The notes under the pieces are model-generated. The model was not told the DNA's origin. It ran no database searches and was given only the letters and a program-made list of their open reading frames with translations. Source: Acanthaster planci (lineage: Eukaryota > Echinodermata > Asteroidea > Valvatida > Acanthasteridae). Taken from it: 64,000 nucleotides of DNA. Shown here one piece after another: positions 9,865 to 20,400 of the stretch (positions within the stretch are counted from its first letter, which is position 1; the number at the start of each line of letters is the position of its first letter). The position numbers and the translations under genes are program-made. Where the stretch lies: NCBI RefSeq assembly GCF_001949145.1, contig NW_019091600.1, positions 99,694-163,693 of the forward strand, written 5' to 3'.

Positions 9865-12291
9865 GTAAGAAAACACGGAGTCCAACATTAACAATGTATT
9901 GACACCGCTGGCATGTTGTTTAGTCTTGACTAATCGTTATAACTCCTTAGCACGAAAGATTGTACACTTGGGGACCCAGTTTTTTTTTTCATTTTAATCT
10001 TGCAAAACTGGTTAAGTCCCCCCCCCCCAGAAAAACTTGAGCAACGCTCACCCACTCACTGTTTTCCTCCCTCATGCATTGTCCCTGTCACTGAGTCATA
10101 ACTTAAGTTTTATCGTGCTGACTGACGCTGGGCTAATTTTTTGGAAATTTGTAATTTGTGAGAAAATGTGACTTTATCACAGATTAACTAGCCATACGAA
10201 TTTGAATTCACCACGTGTCATGTGTTTATGAAACAATTTCCCTCAAACCTAAAAACCTGCCCTTTTTTGACAACCCTCCAGTTAGCATGAATGATGTCAC
10301 AGTGCCAGTGGTCATGAAGATGAATTCAAAAGTTAAAATGTAGCTCTCTTTTCTATTATCGTATAGGAACAGGGTCCCCAAATTTACAATCCCCAATAGC
10401 ACGGGCTAGACGAAATGATTGAGTACGTTAAAAGTCATGTTGTACAGGGAAAGAGTTCTAAATAATAAACGAACAACTTGATACCCCTGTGACTGTGTAC
10501 AAAATGAGACCATGGTCACATGATGGAGGAATAAGAACACAGACTTGTCTGAATATCCTAAGTCCATGAGAATAGAAGATATGATTTGCATCCTAACAAT
10601 TTCAAAAAGACACAGGAGGAATTTTGTTCCCTTTTTCATTATTCATTCGTTTATTATTACAGACTTCCAGTTAAGTTTAATACTGACAAACAACAACCAA
10701 GGCAAAAGCCTTGCTGAGGATGAGCTACACCCCCAGCAGGATCAGGTCAAATAGGGATCATTATAATAAAATGACCTGTAGTATACTGTACAAAATAAAG
10801 GTGCGAGCCAATCTGACGTGGGTTGGCCATAGCTCAAGCAGACATCTGGACATACGAAAGCCATCCACATCTTTTGAGATTTTGTGTCCTCTTACAAATT
10901 ATAAAACCTTTGTAAAAAAGGGTTTTTGGGGGCAGTGGCATCAGGACATGTAGGCTGTGGATGCAAATCTACAACTTCTATTCTCATGGCCTTTGTGTAT
11001 TCTAAGGAAATGTTGTAAATGAGTTTTCTTAGCTAAATTTTTAGGACCTTGTCACTTTCTGATGGCTGTTACAAGATTTTAAGGGAAAATCAGTGTTGTC
11101 CGTACTTGGAACATATCCCAGTCGTGTATTTTTAGGGGGTTTGTACTTGTAGTAACTGAGAGTACGATTAAGCCTAGGCTATTGTATTTATAGGCTAAGA
11201 CCTTTTTTTTTTGTCTTTTCATTGTAGGATCTCAAATTGCAGCTTGAACAAGCTGTGCTTGCTGGTAAAGAATTCCATAAGCTGTACTATGAAAAATTTG
11301 ATAAGAGAAGGAACGTAAGTAGCCTGTTTTTACTCTTCTTCTTTAGACAAGGGTTCAGAAATCTACCTCTAGAATGAGTGGACCCCCTTCCCCAAACGTG
11401 GGTGTGTAATATGATGAACCTGTAGTCCTAGGGGGAACAGAAATCCAGACTAACCAGACTACGCTACAGTACACATGTAGCTCTTTACATTTTTATGATA
11501 CATATAGCCTTACATGGCTGATGGTCTTTTCTTCTCATTTTTGATTAACCACTTCCTGCCGGGGACTCCGAAATCGGAGCCGTATGGTTTATATGCATGG
11601 CCGGGGTCTCCGAACTCGGACAAAGGAAACAGGGCCCTGTAACAAAAGACCGTACTCTGAACAAAAGACCAGGCTGCTGGGCATTGCCGGCATTTTTCAC
11701 TCTCAAAAGTGGTGATAATCAAAGATTTTAAGTTTGTCCTCTACAAACACTAGGCCTACTTTAAACTAGGTCAGAGTACATGAAGCAAGTTCAAATTTTA
11801 AAACAGGAGCTCTTTCCTGAATGAGTAATCAGCAAATATTACCGGCAATTGTTACATGTGTTTTTTTTCTAGATGCTGAATAAATTATACATGGATTCAG
11901 CTACCATGGTGTGGAATGGTAACCCACTACAAGGCTGTGAAGCTATCCTGAAATTCCTGGATCAGTTACCAACCAGCGAACACACCATTGACTCACTTGA
12001 CTGCCAACCAATACCAAGTATTATACAATTTTGTGTTTAATGTCTGTATCCATATTTCACCTCTGTATACATAAACAGTTCCCAGTAATTAGACTTCAAA
12101 ATATTATTTTGCCTGTTTTTTGTTCTTCAGGTGTTGTTACACAAGGTCAGACATCTCTAATGGTCATTGTTGGAGGAAGAGTCAAGTTTGAAGGGACAAA
12201 GGAGACTTTCACTTTTACGGAAAATTTCATGTTGACAACACAAGGCGGCGTCTGGAAGATCGCCAGTGACTGCTTCAGATATCAGGAGTGA
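9853..12291 (+). CDS. NXT1: NTF2-related export protein (NXT1/NXT2, p15)
   Basis: This is the small NTF2-fold partner of NXF1/TAP, with which it forms the general nuclear mRNA export receptor at the nuclear pore. The exons are 9853-9864, 11228-11314, 11873-12017 and 12131-12291, giving 134 residues, close to the family's usual 140. Hallmarks in order are EFHKLYYEKFDKRRNMLNKL in the first helices, ATMVWNGNPLQG, the SLDCQPIPS strand, VKFEG and the C-terminal WKIASDCFRYQE. The start is the only ATG that gives MSSA joined in phase to exon 2. NXT1 and NXT2 are vertebrate duplicates, so the invertebrate gene is best read as their common orthologue. A CCAAGATG context surrounds the start. Confidence 0.95.
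9945..10405. repeat. Inverted repeat pair in NXT intron 1
   Basis: GATTGTACACTTGGGGACCC near 9957 is matched in inverted orientation near 10370-10393 (GATTGTAAATTTGGGGACCC on minus), with weaker similarity extending outward through a TAGCACG/CCGTGCTA stretch. It may be a decayed MITE; no target duplication was found. The span also contains T and C homopolymers (9981-10028). Confidence 0.4.
11228..11314 (+). CDS. NXT1: NXT exon 2
   Basis: The acceptor TTTCATTGTAG ends at 11227 and the donor AAC|GTAAGT starts at 11315. The 29 codons encode DLKLQLEQAVLAGKEFHKLY and onwards to DKRRN, matching the first helix pair of p15. Confidence 0.93.
11873..12017 (+). CDS. NXT1: NXT exon 3
   Basis: A T-rich acceptor (TTTTTTTTCTAG) ends at 11872 and the donor CCAA|GTATTA follows 12017. 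It encodes MLNKLYMDSATMVWNGN through DCQPIP and ends in phase 1. Confidence 0.95.
12131..12291 (+). CDS. NXT1: NXT exon 4 with stop
   Basis: The acceptor TTGTTCTTCAG ends at 12130. The first two bases complete a Ser codon with exon 3. It encodes VVTQGQTSLMVIVGGRVKFE through WKIASDCFRYQE and ends at TGA 12289-12291. Confidence 0.95.
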
Positions 12292-13140
12292 ACATTGATA
12301 GGCTGGTTTTGGATGAACTCAGATGCAATCATGGCTAGGTGCCAGAACTCTTGGCAATCAGTTGGAGGCAGAGCTTTGCCAAAGAATGCCACCATGAACA
12401 GAATGCCTCAGGAGTGTTTCCAGACTTGAAATGCAGCAGACGCCACAGTCCAAGTGGACAGGTTTTGTATGTCACAAGTTGATACAAGGACCCCACGGTA
12501 CCACCAAAATGGATGCAATTAGGCCTAGATATGAACAGGTGAGCTGTGTTGGATGGAGTTGCTAGTGTGTCTCAGTCGTACTGTAAAACATGGAACTGCT
12601 CCCTGAAGTTTTTCTTGACGTTTCAAGCTTGACCTGTAGCCAATGCCATGTTGATGTCGAACAAAGGCTTGAAATGATTGTAATTTGTGGACATCAGATG
12701 CCAACATCTAAAAAATTACAGACTGTGCAGTGCAAACATAGCACTGGGTGGTATATTATTCACATACAGTTCATGTATATAGGTTTTTTTCACAAGACGT
12801 CACTTGATGGACAAAGGCAATTCAGGAAATGTTCAAAGTCCGCAGTGGCAGGTGCCTTTGAACATGCATCTTTCTTACGGCAACTTTCAGTACACATTTC
12901 TAGGAGACTTCGAAGGCGTGTTTCTGTGTAAATTGAACGCTGACGGTCAAAAATCACGACTGGAATCCTCGGCAATTTTTCCCAGTTCTATATAGATGTA
13001 GATGGACCCCATTGTTTACATTACTGGCCACTCATGTAGTTTTGTTCATACCATTTCTTTAACATTTCTCCATCCAATACCACCATCAGAATAGTGTCTG
13101 TTCCGAGAAATAAAAGCAATATTTCATAAAGCATTTTTAA
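12292..13140 (+). other. NXT1: NXT 3' UTR
   Basis: Non-coding sequence between the NXT stop and the plus-strand poly(A) signal at 13109-13114, about 840 nt. The open frames inside have no recognisable domain. Confidence 0.6.
13109..13114 (+). terminator. NXT1: Poly(A) signal AATAAA of NXT
   Basis: AATAAA in the context GAGAAATAAAAGC, about 820 nt after the NXT stop and the first strong signal there. Confidence 0.6.
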
Positions 13141-13144
13141 AAAG

Positions 13145-13150
13145 TTTATT
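13145..13150 (-). terminator. SUGT1: Poly(A) signal AATAAA of SUGT1 (minus strand)
   Basis: TTTATT on the plus strand, which is AATAAA on minus, about 1.2 kb downstream of the SUGT1 stop. Cleavage 10-30 nt further would fall at about 13115-13135, overlapping the NXT transcript end. Confidence 0.55.
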
Positions 13151-14358
13151 GTTGCAAGAAATACAAAATGTGAGGACAGTTTATGGAATTTTGAACATTC
13201 ATCTTACTAGAAGACTTCTTGCACATTTGAAACGGTTCATTATGGACACAGAAGGGTCAACAGTGAGGGTCACTAGGCTGACAGAAAAGACAAGTCTATA
13301 CAAAAAGGACATAATGTTTTCAATTTCACTGTAACACACCAGTCCAAAATCAATTCAAGTGAACATTCATCACATGGACAAATTTAGTACGTTTTTTCAT
13401 CAAAGTAAATAGGCAAAGCAAAGCTGGGTGAATTTTACAACCTGCATCCACCTTTCCCTTCATGTAATTACAAACAACTGCAAGTGCATATGTATTACTT
13501 TTCAAATTGTAATTTTTGCATTCAGCCTTGAAAAAATAACTTATCGGTATGAAGAAGTGGATTCACTTTGAGAATAAATTGATTTGGTTTGTTGAGGAAG
13601 AATACATTGATTTGTTTGTTGAGGAATCCTCTATTTTCGGCACTTCATCTGTCTTCCTTGGTTCTTATTCTGGCTCTGGTTAAGTCCATGGTGGGATCCA
13701 GGAAGAGTTGTGAAGAGGTCTTCTCTCATCAAATTGTTTCCTCAATGTGGAGGTCACAAGTACCCTTTCCTCCAGAATTGTACCCCTCTACAAATTAATT
13801 TACACGTTAAAATTTCAATCAAACTGAAATTAGAAAACTGTACATGGAACAAAGTTGCACTATTTACAGGATAATTGGAGAACTATTTCCTCGAGTAAAT
13901 GAAGTAAAATGAAGCTAAAATGATATCCATGCAATGAAAATCTAACACTGTTTGGTTCCTTCCAGCAAAATGATTCAATTCTTGGGAGGAGGAGCAACTG
14001 GCTTCCTATGTTTTTTTCCACAGTTTTGATCTTGCTTTGACTTGTAAAGGAGAGTTTTGACCAGTTTGACTCAGATCATAGAGGTTTGACCGTATTTTTG
14101 ACCTCGACAGGAAAGTTTTGACCAGTTTGACTGAGACTGCAGCGATTTGGCCTTGCTTTAACCTTGACAAGAAGGAGGTTTGACAGGAAGGTTTTGACCA
14201 GTTTGACTCGGCAGAAGTTCAGCCTTGTTTTTTTACCTAGACATTTAGTTGTGACCAGTTGACCGGAAGGTTTCGCCTCTTTGGTCTAGATACGAGAGTT
14301 TAACAGTGCCACTTCTTCAACATGTTGCCTTTCTACTATTTACACTGGCCAATGACTG
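13151..14358 (-). other. SUGT1: SUGT1 3' UTR
   Basis: Non-coding stretch between the SUGT1 stop (14359-14361) and its probable poly(A) signal. It contains an imperfect minisatellite at 14054-14280. Confidence 0.5.
14054..14280. repeat. Imperfect minisatellite, four units of about 57-76 bp
   Basis: GTTTTGACCAGTTTGACT recurs at 14054, 14115 and 14191, with a decayed copy (TTGTGACCAGTTGACC) near 14248. The units also share GACCTCGACAGGAAG-like or CCTTGACAAGAAGG-like segments. It lies in the SUGT1 3' UTR. Confidence 0.7.
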
Positions 14359-14466
14359 TTAGGTGTCCCATTTTTTGTATTCCATTCCATCTGGTGGTTT
14401 AATGTCTGTTTTCTTGGCACCAATCTCCTGCCAGTTGGTGCTCAGGACGGTGCCACCGGATTCAGT
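14359..14466 (-). CDS. SUGT1: SUGT1 exon 6 (end of SGS domain)
   Basis: The acceptor TTTTCTCCACAG precedes 14466. It encodes [19 protein letters not shown] and ends [10 protein letters not shown], with TAA at 14359-14361. This is the conserved SGS terminus. Confidence 0.95.
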   Translation of the reverse strand, partial: TESGGTVLSTNWQEIGAKKTDIKPPDGMEYKKWDT

Positions 14467-17400
14467 CTGTGGAGAAAATGTAAAAAGACTGTAAGAAATA
14501 AATTGTGTGGGAAGTGGGAGTGGTTTTCAATGTGGCTTCTTGAAAATGAAGATGTAATACATTCTATTTATTTTTATTAGAATTAATACATGGTTCTAGT
14601 GGCTTGCACATGGAATAGGAATGGAGCTAAACCACCTAGAACAACTTGTTAAAGGGAACAAGGCTCCCACTGTTAAAGGGACCAAGGCCCCCATCTGCAG
14701 CTCCACTGTTGGCCAATTCCGCATTGCTGTGACTTTCTGCCACTACTGCCAAGATGCCAAAATTAATAGGGCAGAGAAAAACCAACAGAAAAGCTGCTCA
14801 CAAATGACTTGTTCATGGCCTTCTTGACGTCATCTGAGGCATCCGAGTAGATCTTCTGGAAGAGCTGGTTGAGGGCAGCCTCCCCCTCAGCCGACTCCTT
14901 CTCCTCTTCCTCTGCCTCTCGGCCGATCTTGTCCCAGTTCCGAGTCACGTGGCTAGATGTAGGGTACTTGTGCACAGTGTCTTTGACATCTGTGAATATA
15001 AAAAAAAATGGCGTCAAAGGACAATTATTGTCTGACCGTTTAAAGGTTGGCAAGCACAGATTTATTAAAAAACATCCTGAGATTTTTCATATAACTTTCC
15101 TCCTACTGCCATTTCCCGTCCACATCTTAATTATTTAATTATCAGTCATACATGTACATCCTCATACATATACATATTGCTCAACAACAATGCAAAAAAT
15201 TAAGGACTCTAATTAAATCCTTTGCTACATGTATTTTAGAACAGGCAATATTTAATTATTAGTTTCATAATGAGTGCAAAATTTAAAAGTTTCTTAGAAA
15301 GTGCAACAACTGGACACAGACATTTAAGAGGTTTACCAGTTTTCAGGATCTGATTTGAGAAAAATGTCTTAAAGTTACACTTTGAAAAGCTAATATGAAC
15401 ATTCATGAAAAGCCTCAGCTTTAATATAAAAAGCCACATCAAGCAGGAATGAGGAAGTTTTTGAGGGCTGCACCCTTCAGTCAAACTGGCCCGATTGCAT
15501 CCGCTGCTTGATTCCAAACTCAGCAAAGTTCACCTTGGTCTACAGTTGTTTTGGTGGCCAGGGTATCCTCTCCTTCCAGCTTGCTCCACATCAAGCTTTC
15601 CTCCTTGGCCAATTTCAGCTCAATCTGTTTATAGGTGGCAAATCGTTCACATGTCAAATTCTGGCCAACATCAACAACTGAGGGTCCAGCGCTGTTGCTG
15701 GACAAATCCTTTTTTTATGATTTCACTGTTTACTTTTGTGCTAAAAAGTGAAGACGGTCATCAAAACTTTATAGAGAGCCCACAACATGTGCATAATCAT
15801 CGCAGCAAGGAGGCTGAGAAAACATGACAAAAACACAGTGACCAACCTTCACCGACATGATCTTGGTGGTGCACTTGGCGGGGATGATCTTGTGGGCCAG
15901 GTCCAACTCCAAACTGAAATCACTGCCAGAGGACTGCTTGACTGTCACACTTACCTGCAGGGTCAGACATCACACAGGTATAGTAAAATCCTTCCGTCTA
16001 TGGGGATATGCACAGATTTCTTTTCACTCACCATCCAGCCCCATTAAAATTAAACTTTATTTGCTAGATGTAGACATCTGAAACAAGCTTTTCTCATTCT
16101 TGCAACAATCTTCCTTAATTTGCTAGGCTGTCCAACATGAATAGACATTGTGGAACTTCTTACATAAAACTGTCTAAAGTTGCAAACATTTTGTACCAAC
16201 CGAACATTCCAAAATGAAATCCAAAGTGAGAAAGTTGTCAAAATGGAAATTAAAAATATTCTGAACCCAAAAAATGTCTTCACATGCAAATTTTCTTGCA
16301 AGAATCGATTCAACATGCAATAATGAGACAGGAATAATCCAAACACTCTATTAGATAAAGATGAAGACTTGACAGTGATAATGGGATAGGAGCAAGTTGC
16401 CCTCTGAAAGACATTTGCTCCATTTTTTAAAGGAATTCAAAGAGCAAAAAACATTTGGACCATCGTTTCTGAAAAAGCTTCCCGTTTTGTCTCACCTTGA
16501 CCAAGAACCTGGACAGGCCACTTGGATTTGGGTCACTAAAACATTTAAGGTCATAATTCAGATTATAAAGGAGGGTGGCACACAGAATGGGCGCTCAGTG
16601 TTGGGTTCTGGCGTTGGTTTGAGTTTGGCTGTACATGTATTTTACTTATCAGAGATGTCACTAGCCTATGCCAAAAAAATCTGAAAATCAACATATCCAC
16701 AGCGCTTTGCACGGTGTCGGTTTTATACGTATTAATGCATGGGTCTGCATGCATGTACATGTACGCAACGTGCATCTTCATCATGCAGTCACCTATAAAA
16801 ACAAAAAAGTTCTGTCTTGATCATCGCTGGTCGATCACAGAAATGAGTTGCAGCCTACATGTAGACCAGCCTGCTGTTTTTCACTCAAAAAGATACGTAC
16901 TTTTTTTTTAGTTTGTCTGATCAGCATGATCAGGGCAGGCTATGCCATAAATTTGCTTGATTGAATTGGATCAACACTTGCCAAAGATTTATTTAACTAA
17001 GGCCTACTGCATACATCATGCAGTCTTTTATTAGGCCAAAAAAATTTGTGTAATGTTGTTGTGCTGTACATGCCTTTCAAAAATTTGATTTGATTTCATT
17101 TCATTTCATTTATTATTTCGCAGGTCGAATTTACAATGGATAAAACAAAATAAGTACAGAAAAAAAAATTACATACAGTATAGACATAAAGAAGACGAAG
17201 TTAAAAATATAAAATCAAACCTAATAAAAAGACTAAGACCCAAACACTAAAACAGTTGCATGCCCCTGCGCGATTACTAAAAAGTGAACTAAATCACTAT
17301 CAAGTAGTTCTCCCATAGCTAGCATGACTAAAAACCCTAAATTGCAAAATCACAAACATTTTAGCAGACTCTCTTGATCGGTAANNNNNNNNNNNNNNNN

Positions 17401-20400
17401 NNNNNNNNNNNNNNNNNNNNNNNNNNNNNNNNNNNNNNNNNNNNNNNNNNNNNNNNNNNNNNNNNNNNNNNNNNNNNNNNNNNNNNNNNNNNNNNNNNNN
17501 NNNNNNNNNNNNNNNNNNNNNNNNNNNNNNNNNNNNNNNNNNNNNNNNNNNNNNNNNNNNNNNNNNNNNNNNNNNNNNNNNNNNNNNNNNNNNNNNNNNN
17601 NNNNNNNNNNNNNNNNNNNNNNNNNNNNNNNNNNNNNNNNNNNNNNNNNNNNNNNNNNNNNNNNNNNNNNNNNNNNNNNNNNNNNNNNNNNNNNNNNNNN
17701 NNNNNNNNNNNNNNNNNNNNNNNNNNNNNNNNNNNNNNNNNNNNNNNNNNNNNNNNNNNNNNNNNNNNNNNNNNNNNNNNNNNNNGAAAATCTATGGAAA
17801 AATGTCTAAATACAGCAATTCATAAGAAAATTATGAACACTTCAGGCATTCATGACGGCAAACTGGCCAACAGTGTCCGTGTATCACGTGGTAAGCATGC
17901 GTGATGCATCTAGACCAGCGGGCACTAAAGTGAGCAGAACAACCTCAAATTTCTCACGAACACAGAAAATACATACATAAATAAGAGACCAAGTTCTGTG
18001 AATTAACTTGCTGAAAACTTCTTGCAACATAGCAATCGATATCTTTCCGGCCTGAAACGTACAGCTGATGAAGAGTGGTTATGTACAGCACATTCAGTAC
18101 AAGTACAGTACAGACTGGTACTGATTGCTACATTTGCATGACGCATTCTTTTTCATGGGTGCGGCGCAGCGGGAACCAGAGCAGCTACGTTTAATGGATA
18201 GAGTTTCGCGCACGTGTTTTCACAGTGGGACAGCACGCAAAGAATTGTAAGGGCGATTTCATGTCTGTGCGTGGCGCTAGGTGACAGGTGATGAGCGATC
18301 AGCCTGATTAATGTCTTGGGCGTAATTCTAACACAAAACTAATAATAAATCGGATGCCATAATCCCAAATACTGTGTTGATATTTTAAGAGCTGTTATTG
18401 ACATGTTGGTCAGACAATTTGTCCGAGCATTTTTTTATTTTGTTCGGACAAACACAATAAGTGCTCGGAGTTCGAAAAATGTCCGATGTCCAACCGTAAT
18501 TTCACACTCCGATTGTTATCCTTTTCTTCGAGCCATCTCCACTGAAATTTATCCTTGACATATCTTTCAATGTCTTGAAGATCCTCGTTTCTGTTGACAA
18601 TTAGATGCTGCATTTTGTTGGCCCTCGAGCATGAAGTCGATCCATGCATGTTGATCATCCAACGTACAGTATAATGTACGTTCGTTGTGTATGTTCATGC
18701 ATCGCACATGAGGCATGAGCATGCATTGAGCTAGTACCCGTTAAAGGTCAATATTTCAACGTATTTCCAGTCACTGACAACACCACTCAACACTGTCCTT
18801 CGTATTTCGCGCCACAATGACTGACGTAAGCACTCTATACTGCCGACTACGCTCAAGATTAAATACCCAGTCGCGTGTCGCAGGATACACGTGCATCATA
18901 GATTTGCTTCCAGTCTTTTCTTCTTTATTTAATTCTGTCAATTTTAAAAACATTGAAGGGGGAAATGTAAAAAAAATCGGATTTGGGAGAAAAATACCAA
19001 AAAGTCAGATTTCCGATTAAAATTGGAAAAGAGGCATCTGTGACTTACACAGTGATGAAGAACCTCGGAGAAATTGTTTCAAGAACCTATCTATATCTGC
19101 AGGCTTTCAATGTCTCATGTACTCTATACAGATATTTAGACAACTATCCCACAATGCATGTAATCTAAGCTGACAAATTTTGGCCACACAGTGGTAAAAT
19201 ACTCAGTTTTACTTACTGCTCTTTCTGTGTAATCAACTTGTACATCTTCTTTCTTGGCATTTTTGATCATCAGTGTGATGACTACACTGGAATCAGTCTG
19301 GTACCAGTCATACCTGTTAAAAGAAAAGGGAATGTCAAATCAAGTACTTAATACAGCCTGACCTGTTTAACGTACACCTGAGACTTATGTGGATTCAAAC
19401 AATCTCGACAATTTTTTCAATAATTCATGTACTTGTGTATTGCTCCTTTCTCAATGTGACCTGACTCTGTATCCATGTACATGTAGCAAGCAACAGGGAC
19501 CCTGTTTGGCCTTACAATTTCTTCCAACAGAGCCATGCAGTCATGTGACTGCCAATGGAGTGCTTAATGGAGTGCTCCCATACATGTAGGCTTCACTTCA
19601 GAGGTTTGTCTGGAAGCAAAGGGGTTGAAATCAACGGTAGTCCACTGGCCAGTAGAGAATTCTGCGGACCAGCTGATCTAATAAAACTGGTAGTCCATTG
19701 CACCGTTGCAAAATGTACTATATATAATAAAGTATTAAAGAATTTAAAAAAAGATCAGTGTACTTATTACCCCGAATTAGTAGCGCAGTGGATGAAGTTA
19801 TATTTTCGCGTGCTGTGTGTACCTAGCTATGTGGCATGAGAACGATCCAAATTTGCCATATGTGCGCACAACGCACTGAGCTACCCGAGGGCGTTTTCGA
19901 AACAAGTGGATTCAGCTTAGACTTTGGTTTCGTTGGTTCCAGTCAGAGCTTAAACATGGCAGGTTATGGACCATTAGATAATTTTCAACTTTGGGGGTTC
20001 ATTTTTCCTGAAGTGAACAGCAGTGAATTAATTTTCAATGTCTAATGTAATGAGGGAAGTCATGGCTGATATATGGAACAATGATGACTGTGTCCATCTT
20101 TCAACTTAATTGAAATTACTTAATTAAAGTCTCAAACGTCAGCATTTTTGACGAACATGAACAACCTGTTGAAATCCTAGCCAATAAAATTTACCGAAGA
20201 GTGATAATCCCCGCGGTTATTTTACACAGATTTATATGTGGTGAAAGGTGATAACAGTTACACGTATTAAAACCACAATCATGAAATTAAAAAATACCTC
20301 TCACAATTACTTGGATCCCAAAGCCAGCAGTCACAAATGTCATTTGATTCTGTCAAAAAAATAGACTGCAAAAAACAGCCAATAAAATCAGAATCGATGT

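Noticed and set aside
17374-17904. A 176-codon plus-strand open frame.
   Set aside because: Most of it is the 401-base N run; the frame is an artefact of the assembly gap.
19618-19720. GGTAGTCCACTGG and GGTAGTCCATTG as possible transposon ends.
   Set aside because: They are in the same orientation, short and without flanking duplications; not enough to call an element.
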